DNA of 64,000 nt from Siphonodentalium dalli (GCA_032622095.1 CP136067.1:994001-1058000); one strand, 5' to 3'. Shown: positions 10,033-21,515, counted from the stretch's first letter. Numbers and translations: made by a program. The notes: generated from the sequence alone by a model not told the origin.

Positions 10033-10957
10033 CTAGTAGTTTGCTCATCACACCAGTCGATACATAATGTGAACATTTTAACAAAATGACAAATACCTTC
10101 TTTCAATATTATTATTATGTACTTGTATCTTTAGCACAAGTCACATAATGCGCACTTTGGTACTAGTGCCCATATTAATTGGAAATATACCTTTGTGTCA
10201 CATTATAATTTTTCCCTCGTTCACATACCGTGTATAAGTTATTTGACGTGTATATAGAATATTGTTATGTGTATATCTATACATCCAAAACCTTTATGTA
10301 TATGTTTAGCCTGTATATATGTTTGTAACTCTTCATGATATTGGAGGAAAATAAAGTATAATAATGGATGAAGTTCAATTTACACCCCAACATCACATCT
10401 ATGATTTATTAAAGTGATGTGAAACACTCCGGTTATTAAACAGATGGAGAATAATCTTGCTCAAAGTAGTTATTCTTAAATTATTACTTCCAAATTGACA
10501 ACACACACCATCATCTTTATATGTGGTATGGTCGAAGTGCTTGAGATTTTCCGTGATGTTGTTAGAATGCTACATTCCTTCAGTTTGCATAGCGCCTGAA
10601 TACTAACTTATAAGTTTCAAGCACCCGAACAAGTCCATAATATGTCTTTAAGTATTATACAACACAATCTTGGGCCAATTTATAAAACCATTATAGTGAG
10701 TAAGAACACAGTTATTATCAGTAAATACACTTTAAATTTGCTGTTAGGACATACATGTATCCATACTGGTATATGCGAGAGAAGTCAAGTTCTCCAGAGG
10801 ATAAAATTAGGGAAGTGGCACATTTTAATGAGATAAATATCTCCCAAATCACACAGATGGGAGTATGCAATACAGAGTAATGCCTGTACGGTGGGGCTCT
10901 CTATGAGTAATCTGGTTATAAACATACATGTAGGAGTACTTCTTGTTATAAACATAC
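10033..10957. other. AT-rich intron, possible 3' UTR of the plus-strand gene
   Basis: 10033 to about 10370 could be the 3' UTR of the unidentified plus-strand exon (AATAAA at about 10350). The rest is AT-rich intron of the GH31 gene, ending with a satellite monomer fragment at about 10840-10915. No coding signal was found. Confidence 0.4.
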
Positions 10958-11498
10958 CTGTAGGAGTACTTCTTGGACCCTTTCCGACCTTTTCTGATAT
11001 TAACAACGGTGTATGTCAGAAAGTTCAGAGGGTAAAAGCAAGAGGGAACAACCGAGTCAGATGAATCCCCGCCGCTCCAACAACAGCCGCGTTCAGCACA
11101 TTTATCCTTCGTCACACCTCGCTCCGGATAACAGTCGAATCTTCTAGCCTCATCAATGACACAGAGCTGAGAATCAAACTTCTTATGGATATTTTTGTTA
11201 TTTTCAGCAATAGATAGAGTAATGTCCCCCTTTTCATTACTCTTTTTACTGACTTGAGATGATTCAGTGAAAGACGAACTCCCTAATTTGGAAGTTTGAA
11301 TCCAACTTTGGCCCTTTAAAGTTATTTTATTTGATGGACTTTGGAGTTTATCTTTATACGTCACACCAAGAAAATCTGAAGTCTTTTTTGAATTGTGCGA
11401 GTAATAATTCCATATATATATGAACACAGCGCCTAACAAAACTACGACGCCCACTTTAACAAACTTATGCATTGTGATTAGAATATATCTGTCACTAC
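10958..11498 (-). CDS. GAA-like: GH31 alpha-glucosidase-like, first coding exon (TM anchor + trefoil)
   Basis: Translation starts at 11472 (ATG CAT AAG); bases 11498-11473 are 5' UTR after the acceptor TATATTTTCAG. Residues 1-6 are short and basic, and about 7-22 form a hydrophobic segment (VGVVVLLGAVFIYIW), so the protein is probably a type II membrane protein or has an uncleaved signal anchor. A Ser/Lys-rich stalk follows, then a P-type trefoil domain from about residue 115: C-V-I, RFDCYPERG, C-AERGCCW, PSCFYP. This six-cysteine pattern precedes the GH31 domain in lysosomal alpha-glucosidase and sucrase-isomaltase. The exon ends at the donor TACAG|GTATGT in phase 2, matching exon 2. The enzyme hydrolyses alpha-1,4 glucosidic bonds in glycogen or maltose; whether it is lysosomal or at the cell surface cannot be decided here. 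Confidence 0.85.
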
Positions 11499-11554
11499 CT
11501 GAAAATATAAAAAATTTATTATCAGAAGGGCAAATAGTGTGTCTGTCATTTACA

Positions 11555-11752
11555 GAAAAAAGTTGGTAGCTGAGAGGTAGCATACTGGTCGCTCGTGCTA
11601 GCGGACCTGGGATCGCAACCTGGTCAGGGTATTCAGACAAAAACCAGAACTCGGTCAGATACCAACCACAACAACAACAATCGAATATGAGAGTTCTCCA
11701 ACTATAACCACGACCTTCCTGTATCCTAGAACGACAGCGAGTCAGCATGAAG
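11555..11752 (+). mobile_element. tRNA-derived SINE (diverged)
   Basis: A tRNA-like A box (TAGCTGAGAGGTAGCATACTGG) and a degenerate B box (GGGATCGCAACC) are followed by CAGGGTATTC, CAGATACCAA and the tail ACCTTCCTGTATCC. The head closely resembles the copy at 11868. It lies just upstream of the GH31 coding start, in the inferred 5' intron or promoter region. Confidence 0.6.
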
Positions 11753-11867
11753 GTGAGTTTTTTTATTTTCCCGTTGATCTATATAAATTTATTTAATTTT
11801 TTCGAATCGTGGTAGAACACACGGGTCATAACTGATAGCGTCAGGTTCAAACTATGATTATATTAAA

Positions 11868-12208
11868 CTCGGTAGCCGAGAGGTAGCGTACTGGTGTCTC
11901 TGACCGGGGATAGCAACCTGGTCAGGGTATTGACAAATATCAAAATTCGATCAGATACCAAGTTTGTCAGGCTGAAAAGTCTCATTTGAGATCACTGAAT
12001 AAAGATCCAAATGCAAAATGCCGACTTCCCCCCATTACAATATTTGTCCAGGTATGTTGCCGTGGGTGCAGTACGCTGTCCCGTGTACACACGCCTCGGT
12101 GTGTGCACGTTAAAGAACGCTACTGGAGTAACCACAGGGTTACAAAGTTACTCGGCCGTGGTGGCACCTGGACCAGTGAGTCTATAACCAGAAGGTTCCT
12201 GTAATATC
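11868..12208 (+). mobile_element. tRNA-derived SINE with conserved central domain
   Basis: The head carries a tRNA A box (TCGGTAGCCGAGAGGTAGCG) and a B-box-like GGGGATAGCAACC. The body contains GTGTGTGCACGTTAAAGAACG, which resembles the central-domain sequence common in metazoan SINEs of molluscs and deuterostomes (recalled, not checked). It ends CAGAAGGTTCCTGTAATATC. This is not a functional tRNA gene: there is no acceptor stem pairing. Confidence 0.65.
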
Positions 12209-12235
12209 AACGGATACAGACACAGAATGAGGTCC

Positions 12236-12560
12236 CGAGAGGGTGAATTCAGTGATGATATCCAGCACAGGGGGCTAGCAGCACCAAATTCACTCTATGG
12301 GGACCTCATTCTGCTTAGGCCTCTTCTTCTGGGAAGTATCTATATTCTCAAATTAACATTGTTTTTAGTTACTTTTTCCATTCTGGGAAGTTTCTATATC
12401 CCCAAATTTGCAGAAGATAAAATGAATAATTGAGGTGACTAAAGGGTGAACATCGACAACTTCAAATGGGGAACTTTAATCTAATCATTTTGGCCTCCCA
12501 TAACAGTTGAGGCCTAAGCAGAATGAGGTCCTCAGGGGGTGAATTTGGTAAAGCTAGCCT
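12236..12560. mobile_element. Palindromic MITE, GCTAGC-end family, copy 2
   Basis: The internal sequence GGACCTCATTCTGCTTAGGCC, TTCTGGGAAGT, CCCCAAATTTGCAGAAGATAAA and the right end TAAGCAGAATGAGGTCC collinearly match the copy at 5165-5460. The ends are inverted (GGGGGCTAGCAGCACCAAATTC against GAATTTGGTAAAGCTAGCC). Confidence 0.65.
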
Positions 12561-12809
12561 GCTATACAGAGGTGTACAGTTTTGCAGGGTGAATGTTCTC
12601 TGAAATAATCAGTGCTTTGTATGATGTCAGTTCACATTCATACTCACCAAGCAGAAACAACCTGGACTCATCCCAACTTCTTTCATTTCGGAATTTTCCG
12701 CCTCACATTCTGAGCTATTGTACCAGCTTTGTTGTCAAAATTTGTGCAGGACTACTTGTTTTAAGGAACTGTCTTTATATTTATAGTCTTTTTACATGTA
12801 AAAAGGCAT

Positions 12810-12945
12810 ACCCTGCTGGACAAAACAAGTGTCCACTTAACCGCAGTGCGGTTAGCATTGCCACCGCAACCGAAATGCAACTACACCACGGCTCCACCGG
12901 CTAACTACAGTTGAGCCGCTGTGTACTTGCCGTTCGGCCAAAAAT
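12810..12945 (+). repeat. Dispersed repeat, copy 1
   Basis: ACCCTGCTGGACAAAACAAGTGTCCACTTAACC through GTGTACTTGCCGTTCGGCCA recurs in reverse complement at about 30300-30430. Coding capacity is not evident. Between 12946 and 13060 there is only AT-rich sequence. Confidence 0.6.
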
Positions 12946-13059
12946 GTTTTTTGAAATTTAAATTTGTTTTTTATTAATTTGTTTTTATTATTAAAAAAAA
13001 GGTGACAAATTTTTTTTTCACACATTTTATTGTTTGTTCCTGAAATGGCCAGAAAAATG

Positions 13060-14300
13060 TGTTGTTTTTTTTCTTCAAATGTCCAGGCTTGGATATCCCC
13101 CCCTTTCTCTAAGTTCTTTGAGTCAGAGTTTGGGGTGGTGTGGGGTGGGAGATGACCATGTCAGGATATCTTCCCCACCCCCCCCCCCCCCCCCCCCCCA
13201 CCCAGCACCTACATGACAAAAAAATCATCTTATGGTTTTATCGCTTAATTTGCATTATATATTCATGAAACAGCGAGAAATTAACTTCTTCTGAGAAAAA
13301 GTTTTTTGAGTCAGGGTTTGGGGTGGGTGGAAATGTCCAGGTCAGGATATCTTCCCCCCACCCAGCACCTACATGACAAAAAATCATCTTATGGTTTTAT
13401 CGCTTTAATATTTTGCTTTATAGTCATGAAACGGCGAGAAATTGACTTCTTCTGAGAAAAAGTTGTTTGAGTCAGGGTTTGGGGTGGGGGAAGATGTCCA
13501 GGTCAGGATAGGATATTTTATTTCAATATACCGGTCACATATTAATGCATAATAAATTTGACATATATTATGTTGTATATTCGAGAGGTGGCATAGTCAG
13601 GCTAGACTTTCTTACTGCCACCCCCTTAAAAATGAAAAGATGTTACGATAGGTGGTCAAGATTACTTGTACAATGCACGGCTATATAATTATGTATCACA
13701 CAATGGTTGCATTATATACATGGAGGGTATACGTCTAGATAAATCGTTTATTGGTTACTCGATGGTTTGTCTCTTTCTTGTCAGTGGGTTATTCCTTGAA
13801 AGTCGAGTAGGAATGTGCTGAGTGAGGTTGAGGATTGCGATATAGAGGAAGTCACTTATTGGGGAGCTACATGTACCACACAGTCGGGACATTTTCGATT
13901 GTTGCATTTAATTGTTGCAACATATTTTTTAATGCAATCGGCATGTAAACGCCGTTTAAATGTGTGTCTGGATTGGTATGATGCAAATTCGTTACCTAAG
14001 TTCTTCCATATAGTTGGAAAGGAATGGAATGGTAGTTGATGTTGATATCTCCCCCCCCCCCCCCCCCCCCCCACCTACATGACAAAAAAATTTCTTATGG
14101 TTTTATCGCTTATTTTGCTTTATATAGTCATGAAACAGCGATAAATCAAGTTTCTTCTGACATAAAAGTTTTTAGAGTCAGGGTTTGGGGTGGGGGGGGG
14201 GGGGGGGGAATGTCCAGGTCAGGATATCTCTCCCCCACCCAGCACCTACATGACAAAAAATCATCATGGTTTTATCGCTTATTTTGCTCATTATTGTTTC
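13060..14300. repeat. About 150-bp tandem repeat with poly-C/poly-G blocks, interrupted
   Basis: Units contain CACCTACATGACAAAAAAATC, ATCTTATGGTTTTATCGCTT, CATGAAACAGCGA, then GAGTCAGGGTTTGGGGTGG and CCAGGTCAGGATATC. They occur at about 13080, 13200, 13370, 14050 and 14230, with long C runs (13178-13199, 14050-14072) or a G run (14192-14207) between them. The array is split at 13511-14043 by a retrotransposon fragment. Confidence 0.8.
13511..14043 (-). mobile_element. 5'-truncated CR1/L2-like non-LTR retrotransposon (ORF2 tail + 3' UTR)
   Basis: Reading the minus strand from 14040, the frame gives LPFHSFPTIWKNLGNEFASY, a Lys/Arg-rich helix and a C-terminal CNNRKCPDC, ending at a stop near 13856. 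This is the tail of ORF2 in CR1-like elements; the plus-strand copy at 32135 ends the same way (CQNRYCPDC). The 3' UTR has a GGTGGCAG...CTATGCCACC hairpin and an AT-rich AAATAAAATA tail. GATA (13507-13510 and 14044-14047) flanks the insert, and the host tandem unit GGTCAGGATATCTCCCC is continuous without it. It is a typical target-primed insertion truncated at its 5' end. Confidence 0.75.
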
Positions 14301-14346
14301 AATAAATACCTTGATATTACATACTAATGGAAGTAATATAGTGTAA

Positions 14347-15656
14347 GTGATATAGTGTGGAGTATTTCATAATACACCTGTGGGAGTAGTCCAACAAATT
14401 AGACGATTCGGATTAAGACCTATTTTAATATTTGGACATTTATGTGGTGTGGTATAATTTGGATTATAAATACACCTGTATTGACTCCTTTATACAGCTA
14501 GGTAAGTCGCACCTTAATAGTGTTCTGGGTTCAGATTGGGACCATTAAATCTGGTTCTGCTTGAACTATTTGGGTCAGTCAGTGATTACTGATAGCCTCA
14601 GTGCTCCAATCTTAAGAGATCTTGACTGACCCAGAGGTGTGAGTGATTGTGTATTCACCCTAAAAGCATGCAGTTCCCAGCTGATATCTGAACACAGGTG
14701 GGCAAATCAGTTGATACCTGGACATGTTGTGAACAAGACCTTAGCTGCCGACCTGCAGGGACGAGGCCGGCCTCATCGTGACCAGGGTCACTCATGACAG
14801 GAGTTGGGGTGTTTCTACAAGGTGAGTAACACAACCTAGCTTAAATCACCCGTTCTGTGGAGAGATACCCAAATTCTCCATAGTGGTCTTAATCCCTCAT
14901 CGTCCAACAAAGGACGTGAAAACTGTGAACGCTACGAAGCCGCAAGAGTTATGTGGCAAGGGCATGCCCCTTTAACTTACACTGTTCACGTCTAATGACA
15001 TAAATAAAACTACAAATAAAAAACACATACCTTTTGTTGGAATGTTAATTATCATGACTGAACTAACTAGCATAAATTTGTGTCACTATTAATCCATATA
15101 ATTTTATAACAACTCAATCGACAGAAATATTCAAACCCGTCTACGCTAGCAAACACATACGAAAACGAAAGCACGCGCATGCGTAATAGATCAGAAATCT
15201 GGGAAAACACGCGAAATTAACATAATTTATTTGTATTTGAAAATGGTGATATGTTTTCCAATCCGGGATTAAACTAACAAATCTGTAATTCTGACAACTT
15301 GTATATCACAATCTATGTGTGAACACAAAGAATACTACTAGTATCTCCGCTACAGGTAAGACTAATGTATTTGTAGATAATTTAAGAGAAAATGGTATTT
15401 TGCCCTGCTTCAAAATGTGTGCTAACTTTGCTTTCAGCTCTTTTATTAGACTAGAAGGATTAATACAATCGTAAATGTCCAAATATTAAAATATGTATTA
15501 ATCCGAATAGTCTAATTTGTTGGACTACTGTGGGAGGCCAAATTCACATTTAATAATTAATTGTGCGTGATTGCGCTTAAGCAAAATTAATTATTAAATA
15601 TGAATTTGGCCTCCCATACCGGTAGGTGTAAGATGAAATACTCCACACTATATCAC
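14347..15656. mobile_element. Long inverted-repeat element
   Basis: Ends: GTGATATAGTGTGGAGTATTTCATAATACACC and, inverted at 15625-15656, GGTGTAAGATGAAATACTCCACACTATATCAC. A second inverted block, GTCCAACAAATTAGAC...AATATTTGGACATTTA, returns at 15468-15530. Just inside the right end is an AT-rich palindrome at 15534-15615 (GAGGCCAAATTCA...TGAATTTGGCCTC). The interior (14470-15400) shows no transposase or exon that I recognise. Confidence 0.6.
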
Positions 15657-15820
15657 CAGTGGTCACATGGTCTCGAAGAACCTTGATCGAGGGTTTTTAC
15701 ACGAATCGAGGTTTAGTACATCGATTTTGGGTTCTCCCTGACCTGATGAAGTCATGATACTCTCAAAATGTTGCATCAATGGGCATGGTTTCTATTATTA
15801 CTAATATACATGAACCACCC

Positions 15821-17262
15821 CATGCATCCGGATATGCTCGATTGCTCGTAGCGGAAGACATGCTCGTAGCGGAATAACCACATAGCCCTCGATTTGCACA
15901 TCATTCTTTAGTTGTCGTAAGTTATTTCGTAAAAACACGGTTTATTTTACCTTGATTTTTTTTAAACGTTAACAGCGACAATCGGTCTACAGAAATGAGT
16001 GGTTGTGGTTTCCGCAATTTGCATATTACTGTTCGATAATCGGGTTTTATACGAAAATTATGACCTGAAATACTTACTAGTACTCGATATAAGTTTTATC
16101 AAATTTTAATGAATCTTTGCATTGACACATTATATAACATACAGTCTCTCAAAGTATGATATCTCAGCTTCAAAATGAACTGGACATGTTTGCGATGTCA
16201 ATCATATAAGTGCCCGAAAAATTAGTTTCCATGGAGGCACTCACTTGATTTTGGGGTATGTCTATAGCAAACGTAAAACCACTGCTATGGACATACCATA
16301 TTTTCTTGCTATGACCTGCATATATGGTAATTTTTTACTATGGAAAATATAGAAACATGACTGAAAATGTTGTCTATTATATTAAGGGAATATCCGCAGA
16401 AATAGCAATGTATGCCAAGACTATATCAGGTCAGGCACATCCTGAATTCCACTATTATAGCGACATTCCACTATTATAGTGGTATTTGACCATTACCGTT
16501 TTGTTAATTTGATAAAAGAGGGATAATCCAAAAATCATAATTCCCACAAATATTATTCAAAATCAGATCGCACTAACTCGATACCATGCATATAGTTTGT
16601 CCAGGAGAATTATTAATCATGACGACACACGATAAGCAACTCAAAGGCATGTAATTAGTTGAAATATTGTTATGAAGGAGCAATTGAGTCATACTGATAT
16701 TTTCATTTAGAACGTGATATATTAGTAATAGTATAATATTATTGAATATCAAAGCTGGCGCAAAAGATTGCACAACGAATTTTGTCGGAAGACTGTTCAT
16801 TCGCTGCGATATTGTTATGAGTGACATTTGGCTATGCACTGGTATGCGCCATCTTCTATTCCCGACGCAAATAAAGGAAACATGAATATGTTATAGTCAA
16901 ATATCACTATAATAGTGGAATATCGCTATAATAGTGGAATTCAGGATGTGCCTGACCTGTATATTGTCTGGGCTGTTACCACAGAAATCGTAATTTTATG
17001 TAAGAAATACAAATTTTGCCACAATTTTTGGCTTAACTTCCCGGTAAAATAGGATTAAACTGCGTCCATGTTTAAAGAAGTTTGATGTACAGTTGGGTAA
17101 ATTATAGCCACAAATAGTACCATGTAACCACCGTCAACCACTGGTATGTGTTCAGGTTTCGGTGCAACATGTGTCTAACCGTGAACGGTGTGCAAATCGC
17201 GGGCCATGTGGTTATTCCGCTACGAGCATGTCTTCAGCTACGAGCATATCCGGATGCATGTG
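15821..17262. repeat. Inverted-repeat arms enclosing a second element
   Basis: CATGCATCCGGATATGCTCG, ATGCTCGTAGCGGAATAACCACAT and ATTTGCACA (15821-15900) return in reverse complement at 17189-17262. About 1.3 kb separates the arms and includes the nested element at 16427-16959. The rest of the spacer is AT-rich without coding signal. Confidence 0.6.
16427..16959. mobile_element. MITE with CAGGTCAGGC ends
   Basis: The 533-bp element has near-perfect TIRs of about 65 bp, CAGGTCAGGCACATCCTGAA and onward through a CCACTATTATAG palindrome. The flanking 5-bp duplication is TATAT (16422-16426 and 16960-16964). No transposase was recognised; an 88-codon minus-strand open frame inside looks like chance. 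Superfamily not assigned. Confidence 0.65.
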
Positions 17263-17625
17263 GTGTGAACAGAATCCTTTATTTGGACTCGATAAAATTT
17301 TGGGAAAAATTGGGTCCACAAAGCCCTTAACTCTGAATCCAGTAAATTGGCCAGCTTTCCATACTTGTCTATATATTTTTATTATTGATGTAAATTAATT
17401 GTAATGGTGTGTGTATTTATCATTGGATTTTGATAATAATTTCTAGTCCAAAATTGACTAGTATACATTGAATGTATATCTTTAGTATCCCGTAGATTTT
17501 CGACTAAATAAATTCCAACAACTGTGGAGGAGACTGAGCGCTAGGAACGAGTCCAGCAAGTTAGCTGTCAACTTAGTGACAGTGTGTATCATAGTCCCCT
17601 GACAACAAACGAAGTTAAAAAATAC

Positions 17626-17877
17626 CTGCGCTCTGTCACATCTACCGCCGTTCCAGTGCACCAAATCAAAATGTGTCACTTCACAAAGACAATATTTTAT
17701 CCATGATTTTATCAGGTCTTCGTGATCAGGTACCTCATGCGTAAAAGTCGGTCTTCGCAATCGACGCAACTCAAAGGACGATGTGACTGGTAACTTCTTC
17801 TTCTTGTCGATCAGTCCGTCTAGGACAACCTCGTATAGGACAACCTCTATAGTCGGATTCCTTATGTCATTTTGCAT
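17626..17877 (-). CDS. Putative first coding exon, unidentified
   Basis: From an ATG at 17877 the frame reads MQNDIRNPTIEVVLYEVVLD, then a Lys cluster, FELRRLRRPTFTHEVPDHED and IKSWIKYCLCEVTHFDLVHW. It reaches CDRAQ at a reasonable donor CAG|GTATTT (17625-17620). The composition (Trp, Cys and His scattered among charged residues) is unlike the AT-rich background. No family was recognised and no partner exon was found downstream on the minus strand. It could be a host exon or a relic. Confidence 0.35.
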
Positions 17878-20379
17878 TTTTGGTTTGTTAAAAGCGACCT
17901 GAAAACGGATTATGTATGCCTAGTAGGTGTGTTTTCGGGATTAACTTGTTTCCATTCTTGAATTTTGGCGGGACGGCCTAAATCTGGGTCAACATAATTT
18001 AGAGAGCGTTTCGTATTTACAGAAAACGATAGATGGTGCCATTTGGCGTATGGTGATCGGTGCGATTTGAAACTTCTCCAAACTACTAGATATGACCGTT
18101 AAATGTATTTTTGAAAATTTTGATGTGATCGGTTCATTCTTGTTGGCTACAGTTGTGATCAAAATTTAACACTGAGCCCTATAGTACTTTGGATAAATGG
18201 CGCCATTTTGCGTATTATGATACGCGCGTACTGATAGTCCTATACAAGGTAAAATGTGTAGATCCTATTGTCCGTGTCTTAAAATAGTAGTCATAGTTGC
18301 CTCCGGTCAAGTGATTAAACACGAATATTTCATTTTTATCACACAAATACATGGTGATATACCATGAACGCAATTTATCAAAATACAAAGGATTACAATA
18401 GACTTTCTTCAATAATTCTCAACATAACCCAATTTGCCTACATACTCTATGGCAGAGACTGTCTTTATACCTGGAAATTATGTGCACTTAAATGCACCAA
18501 GGCCACATATACGCGAAACGTACGACCTTTTCTGCAATCGCATCGGCGCGTTTACCCATTCTCCCTAATGTTACACATATCTGCTGCATACAAAACCTTA
18601 AATAGCAACATTGAGTAAATGGTAAACGCATAACTAAAACTGTAAACGCCGATGACCTGATATTTAGCGCAAGTATGCGGGTGGCAATCATGGTAACATA
18701 ATTTCAAACATCAAGATACTGACAACTAATAGTGTGTATATATTGCGGGGTACATATTCATGTTGTAAAGTGCCGATTGAAGTAATTTGAACATAATTGT
18801 ATTCTAAGAAACCGGTTTGGGAGCACCATGAAAATTAGTACTAAATAAAATGTACTATGTACAGTCTCTTCGATCTAGTGAGATAGGGTACTATTCTGTT
18901 GAAGAGATAAGTGTTTCTTGACAGTATAATCAGCATTACGACATACGTGTATGGTTTATTGTCACGGAGAGTGTTGAAAATTCTGGAAATATAACTAGTA
19001 TTTACACAGATAGGGTGGGCTCTTCAGTTTCTGCTTTACATTCAATAATTAATCATCATTCCAAAAGGAAACTACCACGCACTGTGTGACGAAATATTAC
19101 TTCGTGTGTTGCATGCCCAAAATAACTGTTTTGGTCCGACTGTTGGATGTATTCTAATAAGAAAACCCGAACGTAAATCATTGGGTTAACGTGCGTAGCA
19201 GTGATCGATAAATCATTCAGATAGATCTGTTTTAATTATATGTGTACCTTTAAAGATATATAACAACATTCTTGTAAATTACAAATGTGTATTTTCGCTT
19301 ATAGGGGGTTATCCAATATGTTGCTTTCATCGTAGCATGGATTGTAGTTGCGGCCATTTTATCGCCGCGATTGCATTGTTTTCTGTCCTTGTCACTCTAT
19401 TCGCCCCCTATACTCTTTTACACAAACTGGTATAAATCGGACGGAGGATTAATGCGTTATGGTGTCGCCGATGAGGGATATTGTAGAAAAACGTACTTCG
19501 CAAGGTCGAAAAATGATCATTTTAAAAAATCTCTGTAAAAAAGTTTGCTCAAAGCGGATTTTAGCGGATTTTGGATATGTTGTAGAGGAAATATTCCTCT
19601 TCAAAATGGAATAAAAACCAACTTAGTCCAAATTTTTTCTAGGTCAAACCTTTTATCGACCAGACTACCTTGAGATATATTGAAAACTGTCAAAAGATTC
19701 TATTTATTATACATGAGTGAATAACGGAATAATTATAAATTAACCCTTAATTTCAATGAAAAAACCCATAATACTATCATTATGAAATGTTTAAGGTTCA
19801 ATTTTGGAAAGGAAATTGACAAAAATCACGATTTTCTCGTGTCTTAAATTCTTAACTGTCGATATGTTAAATGCATGCAGTCACTTGCCGTGCCATGAAA
19901 AAAGCCAACGAGGTTTTAATTCACCAAACAAGAACAACTCATTCGATCAGTCCAGAGAAAACAAGCAGCTTTGAATTACTCCAAGTGAATGGAGCAGAAT
20001 ACTAGGTTCCAGGGAACCTTATCAGGGCCATAAAAAGCCTTTAGCATAGGATTGGTGGTCTGAACTGGGAATAAAACCCAGATGTGAAAGTCATTAAATG
20101 GTCCATACATGGGGGATTTGTGTCAAGAAAGCATTGACGGGATAACTAAATCTCTAATCTGCACTAACTTAGATTTGTTTGACATAGCATGGGTAGACTG
20201 GGAGAAATCTATACCCAGTATGAATACTAAGCTATGCTAATGTGAGCAATGAGGTTAGACATATTTTGCACACTAGATATAATATTCTGCTAATGTAGCA
20301 GGAATGATTAACATACGAAACTAACATAATTCTAAGCTGTTCCAACCTGTTTCTACCCAAATCACATGTGCAGTTTCTG
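17878..20379. other. No recognisable feature
   Basis: About 2.5 kb of AT-rich, apparently low-repeat sequence. I saw no exon with both splice sites and no convincing repeat. Stretches such as 19300-19500 are slightly more GC-balanced but have no sustained open frame. Confidence 0.4.
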
Positions 20380-20384
20380 TACGG

Positions 20385-21515
20385 GTGGCGCCGTTCTTCT
20401 ATTTTTCCCCTATTTAGAGATATCTCCAATTCATTTGGAGATATCTCCAATTCATTAAGAGATATCTCCAATTCATTAAGAGATATCTTCAATTGTTATG
20501 AGATATCTCCAATTGCCAATGAGATATCTCCATAATAATATGGAGATATCTCTAAATCATTAGCAGATATCTCTTAATTCACGAGGAGATATATCTTAGC
20601 CACGAGGAGATATCTCCAAATCTACAGTATTTGCAGATATCTCTTCGTCCAATTAAGATATATCTCCAAATGACTAAGAGATATCTCCTCGCGAATTAAG
20701 AGATATCTCCAATTCATTAGCAGATATCTCTTAATTCACGAGGAGATATCTCTTAGTGGCATGATTTAACCCTTTACCCAACAAACCGGTCAAAACCGGC
20801 AAAATAAAGCTTCAACAGCCTAAAATATCTTCGGTCTGTCTCAATAGAACCATACAAATATGGATATCATTGGAACCGGCTCCTTGACCACATTGTGATA
20901 GTTACAGTTATGCCCTGTGCCAATGCATTCTCTTATATATGCGAGTCGACCATAGGTTGACTCGCATATATAAGAGAATGCATTGGCACAGGGCCGTTCT
21001 GTTTGGTAAAGGGTTAATTCGCAATGATATATCTCTTAGTGATTTAGAGATATCTCTTAATTCGCGAGGAGATATCTGTTAGCTAGTCATTTGGAGATAT
21101 CTCTTAATGCTGTCGAATTGGAGATATCTCTTCGAGATCGAGGATATATCGCTTAATTCAGCAGCCTAAGAGATATCTCCAAATGGCTAAGAGATATCTC
21201 CTAGCGAATTAAGAGATATCTCTAAATCACTAAGAGATATCTCCTCGCGAATTAAGAGATATCTCTAAATCATGCCACTATAAGAGATATCTCCTCGGGA
21301 AGGAATTAAGAGATATCTGCTAATGAATTGGAGATATCTCTTAATTCACGAGGAGATATCTCCTATCTCTTAAGAGATATCTCTAAATTGCTAGCAGATA
21401 TCTCTTAATTCGCGAGGAGATATCTCTAAATCGCTAGGAGATATCTCTTAATTCACGAGGAGATACCTCTTAGCCACGAGGAGATATCTGCAAAAAGGGA
21501 CAAATAGAGGAACGG
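20385..21515. repeat. GATATC-palindrome array with inverted ends
   Basis: More than 40 copies of the palindrome GGAGATATCTCC or AGAGATATCTCT are spaced about 20-28 bp apart by short AT spacers (AATTCATTA, AATTCGCGAG, AAATCACTA). Unit orientation flips repeatedly. The array is bounded by GGCGCCGTTCTTCTATTTTTCCCC at 20388 and its inverse GGGACAAATAGAGGAACGGCGCC at 21496-21518, so it behaves as one foldback-like element. A TTAA MITE sits inside it at 20770-21013. Confidence 0.85.
20770..21013. mobile_element. TTAA-flanked MITE (piggyBac-like), family 1 copy 2
   Basis: 244 bp between TTAA at 20766-20769 and 21014-21017, with TIRs CCCTTTACCCAACA and TGTTTGGTAAAGGG. It is collinear with the copy at 5624-5990 but lacks that copy's internal insert. 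The centre is a long hairpin, CCAATGCATTCTCTTATATATGCGAGTC with its inverse. Confidence 0.8.

Noticed and set aside
11560-11640. Possible tRNA genes at 11560 and 11868 (A and B boxes)
   Set aside because: No acceptor-stem pairing and a degenerate B box; both run into shared SINE body and tail sequence.
10849-11748. 299-codon continuous frame around the trefoil exon
   Set aside because: The true coding part is 11472-10958. The upstream part reads through a splice acceptor and a SINE, and the downstream part passes the donor into a satellite monomer.
16573-16839. 88-codon minus-strand frame inside a MITE
   Set aside because: No start context, no domain, and located in a non-autonomous element.
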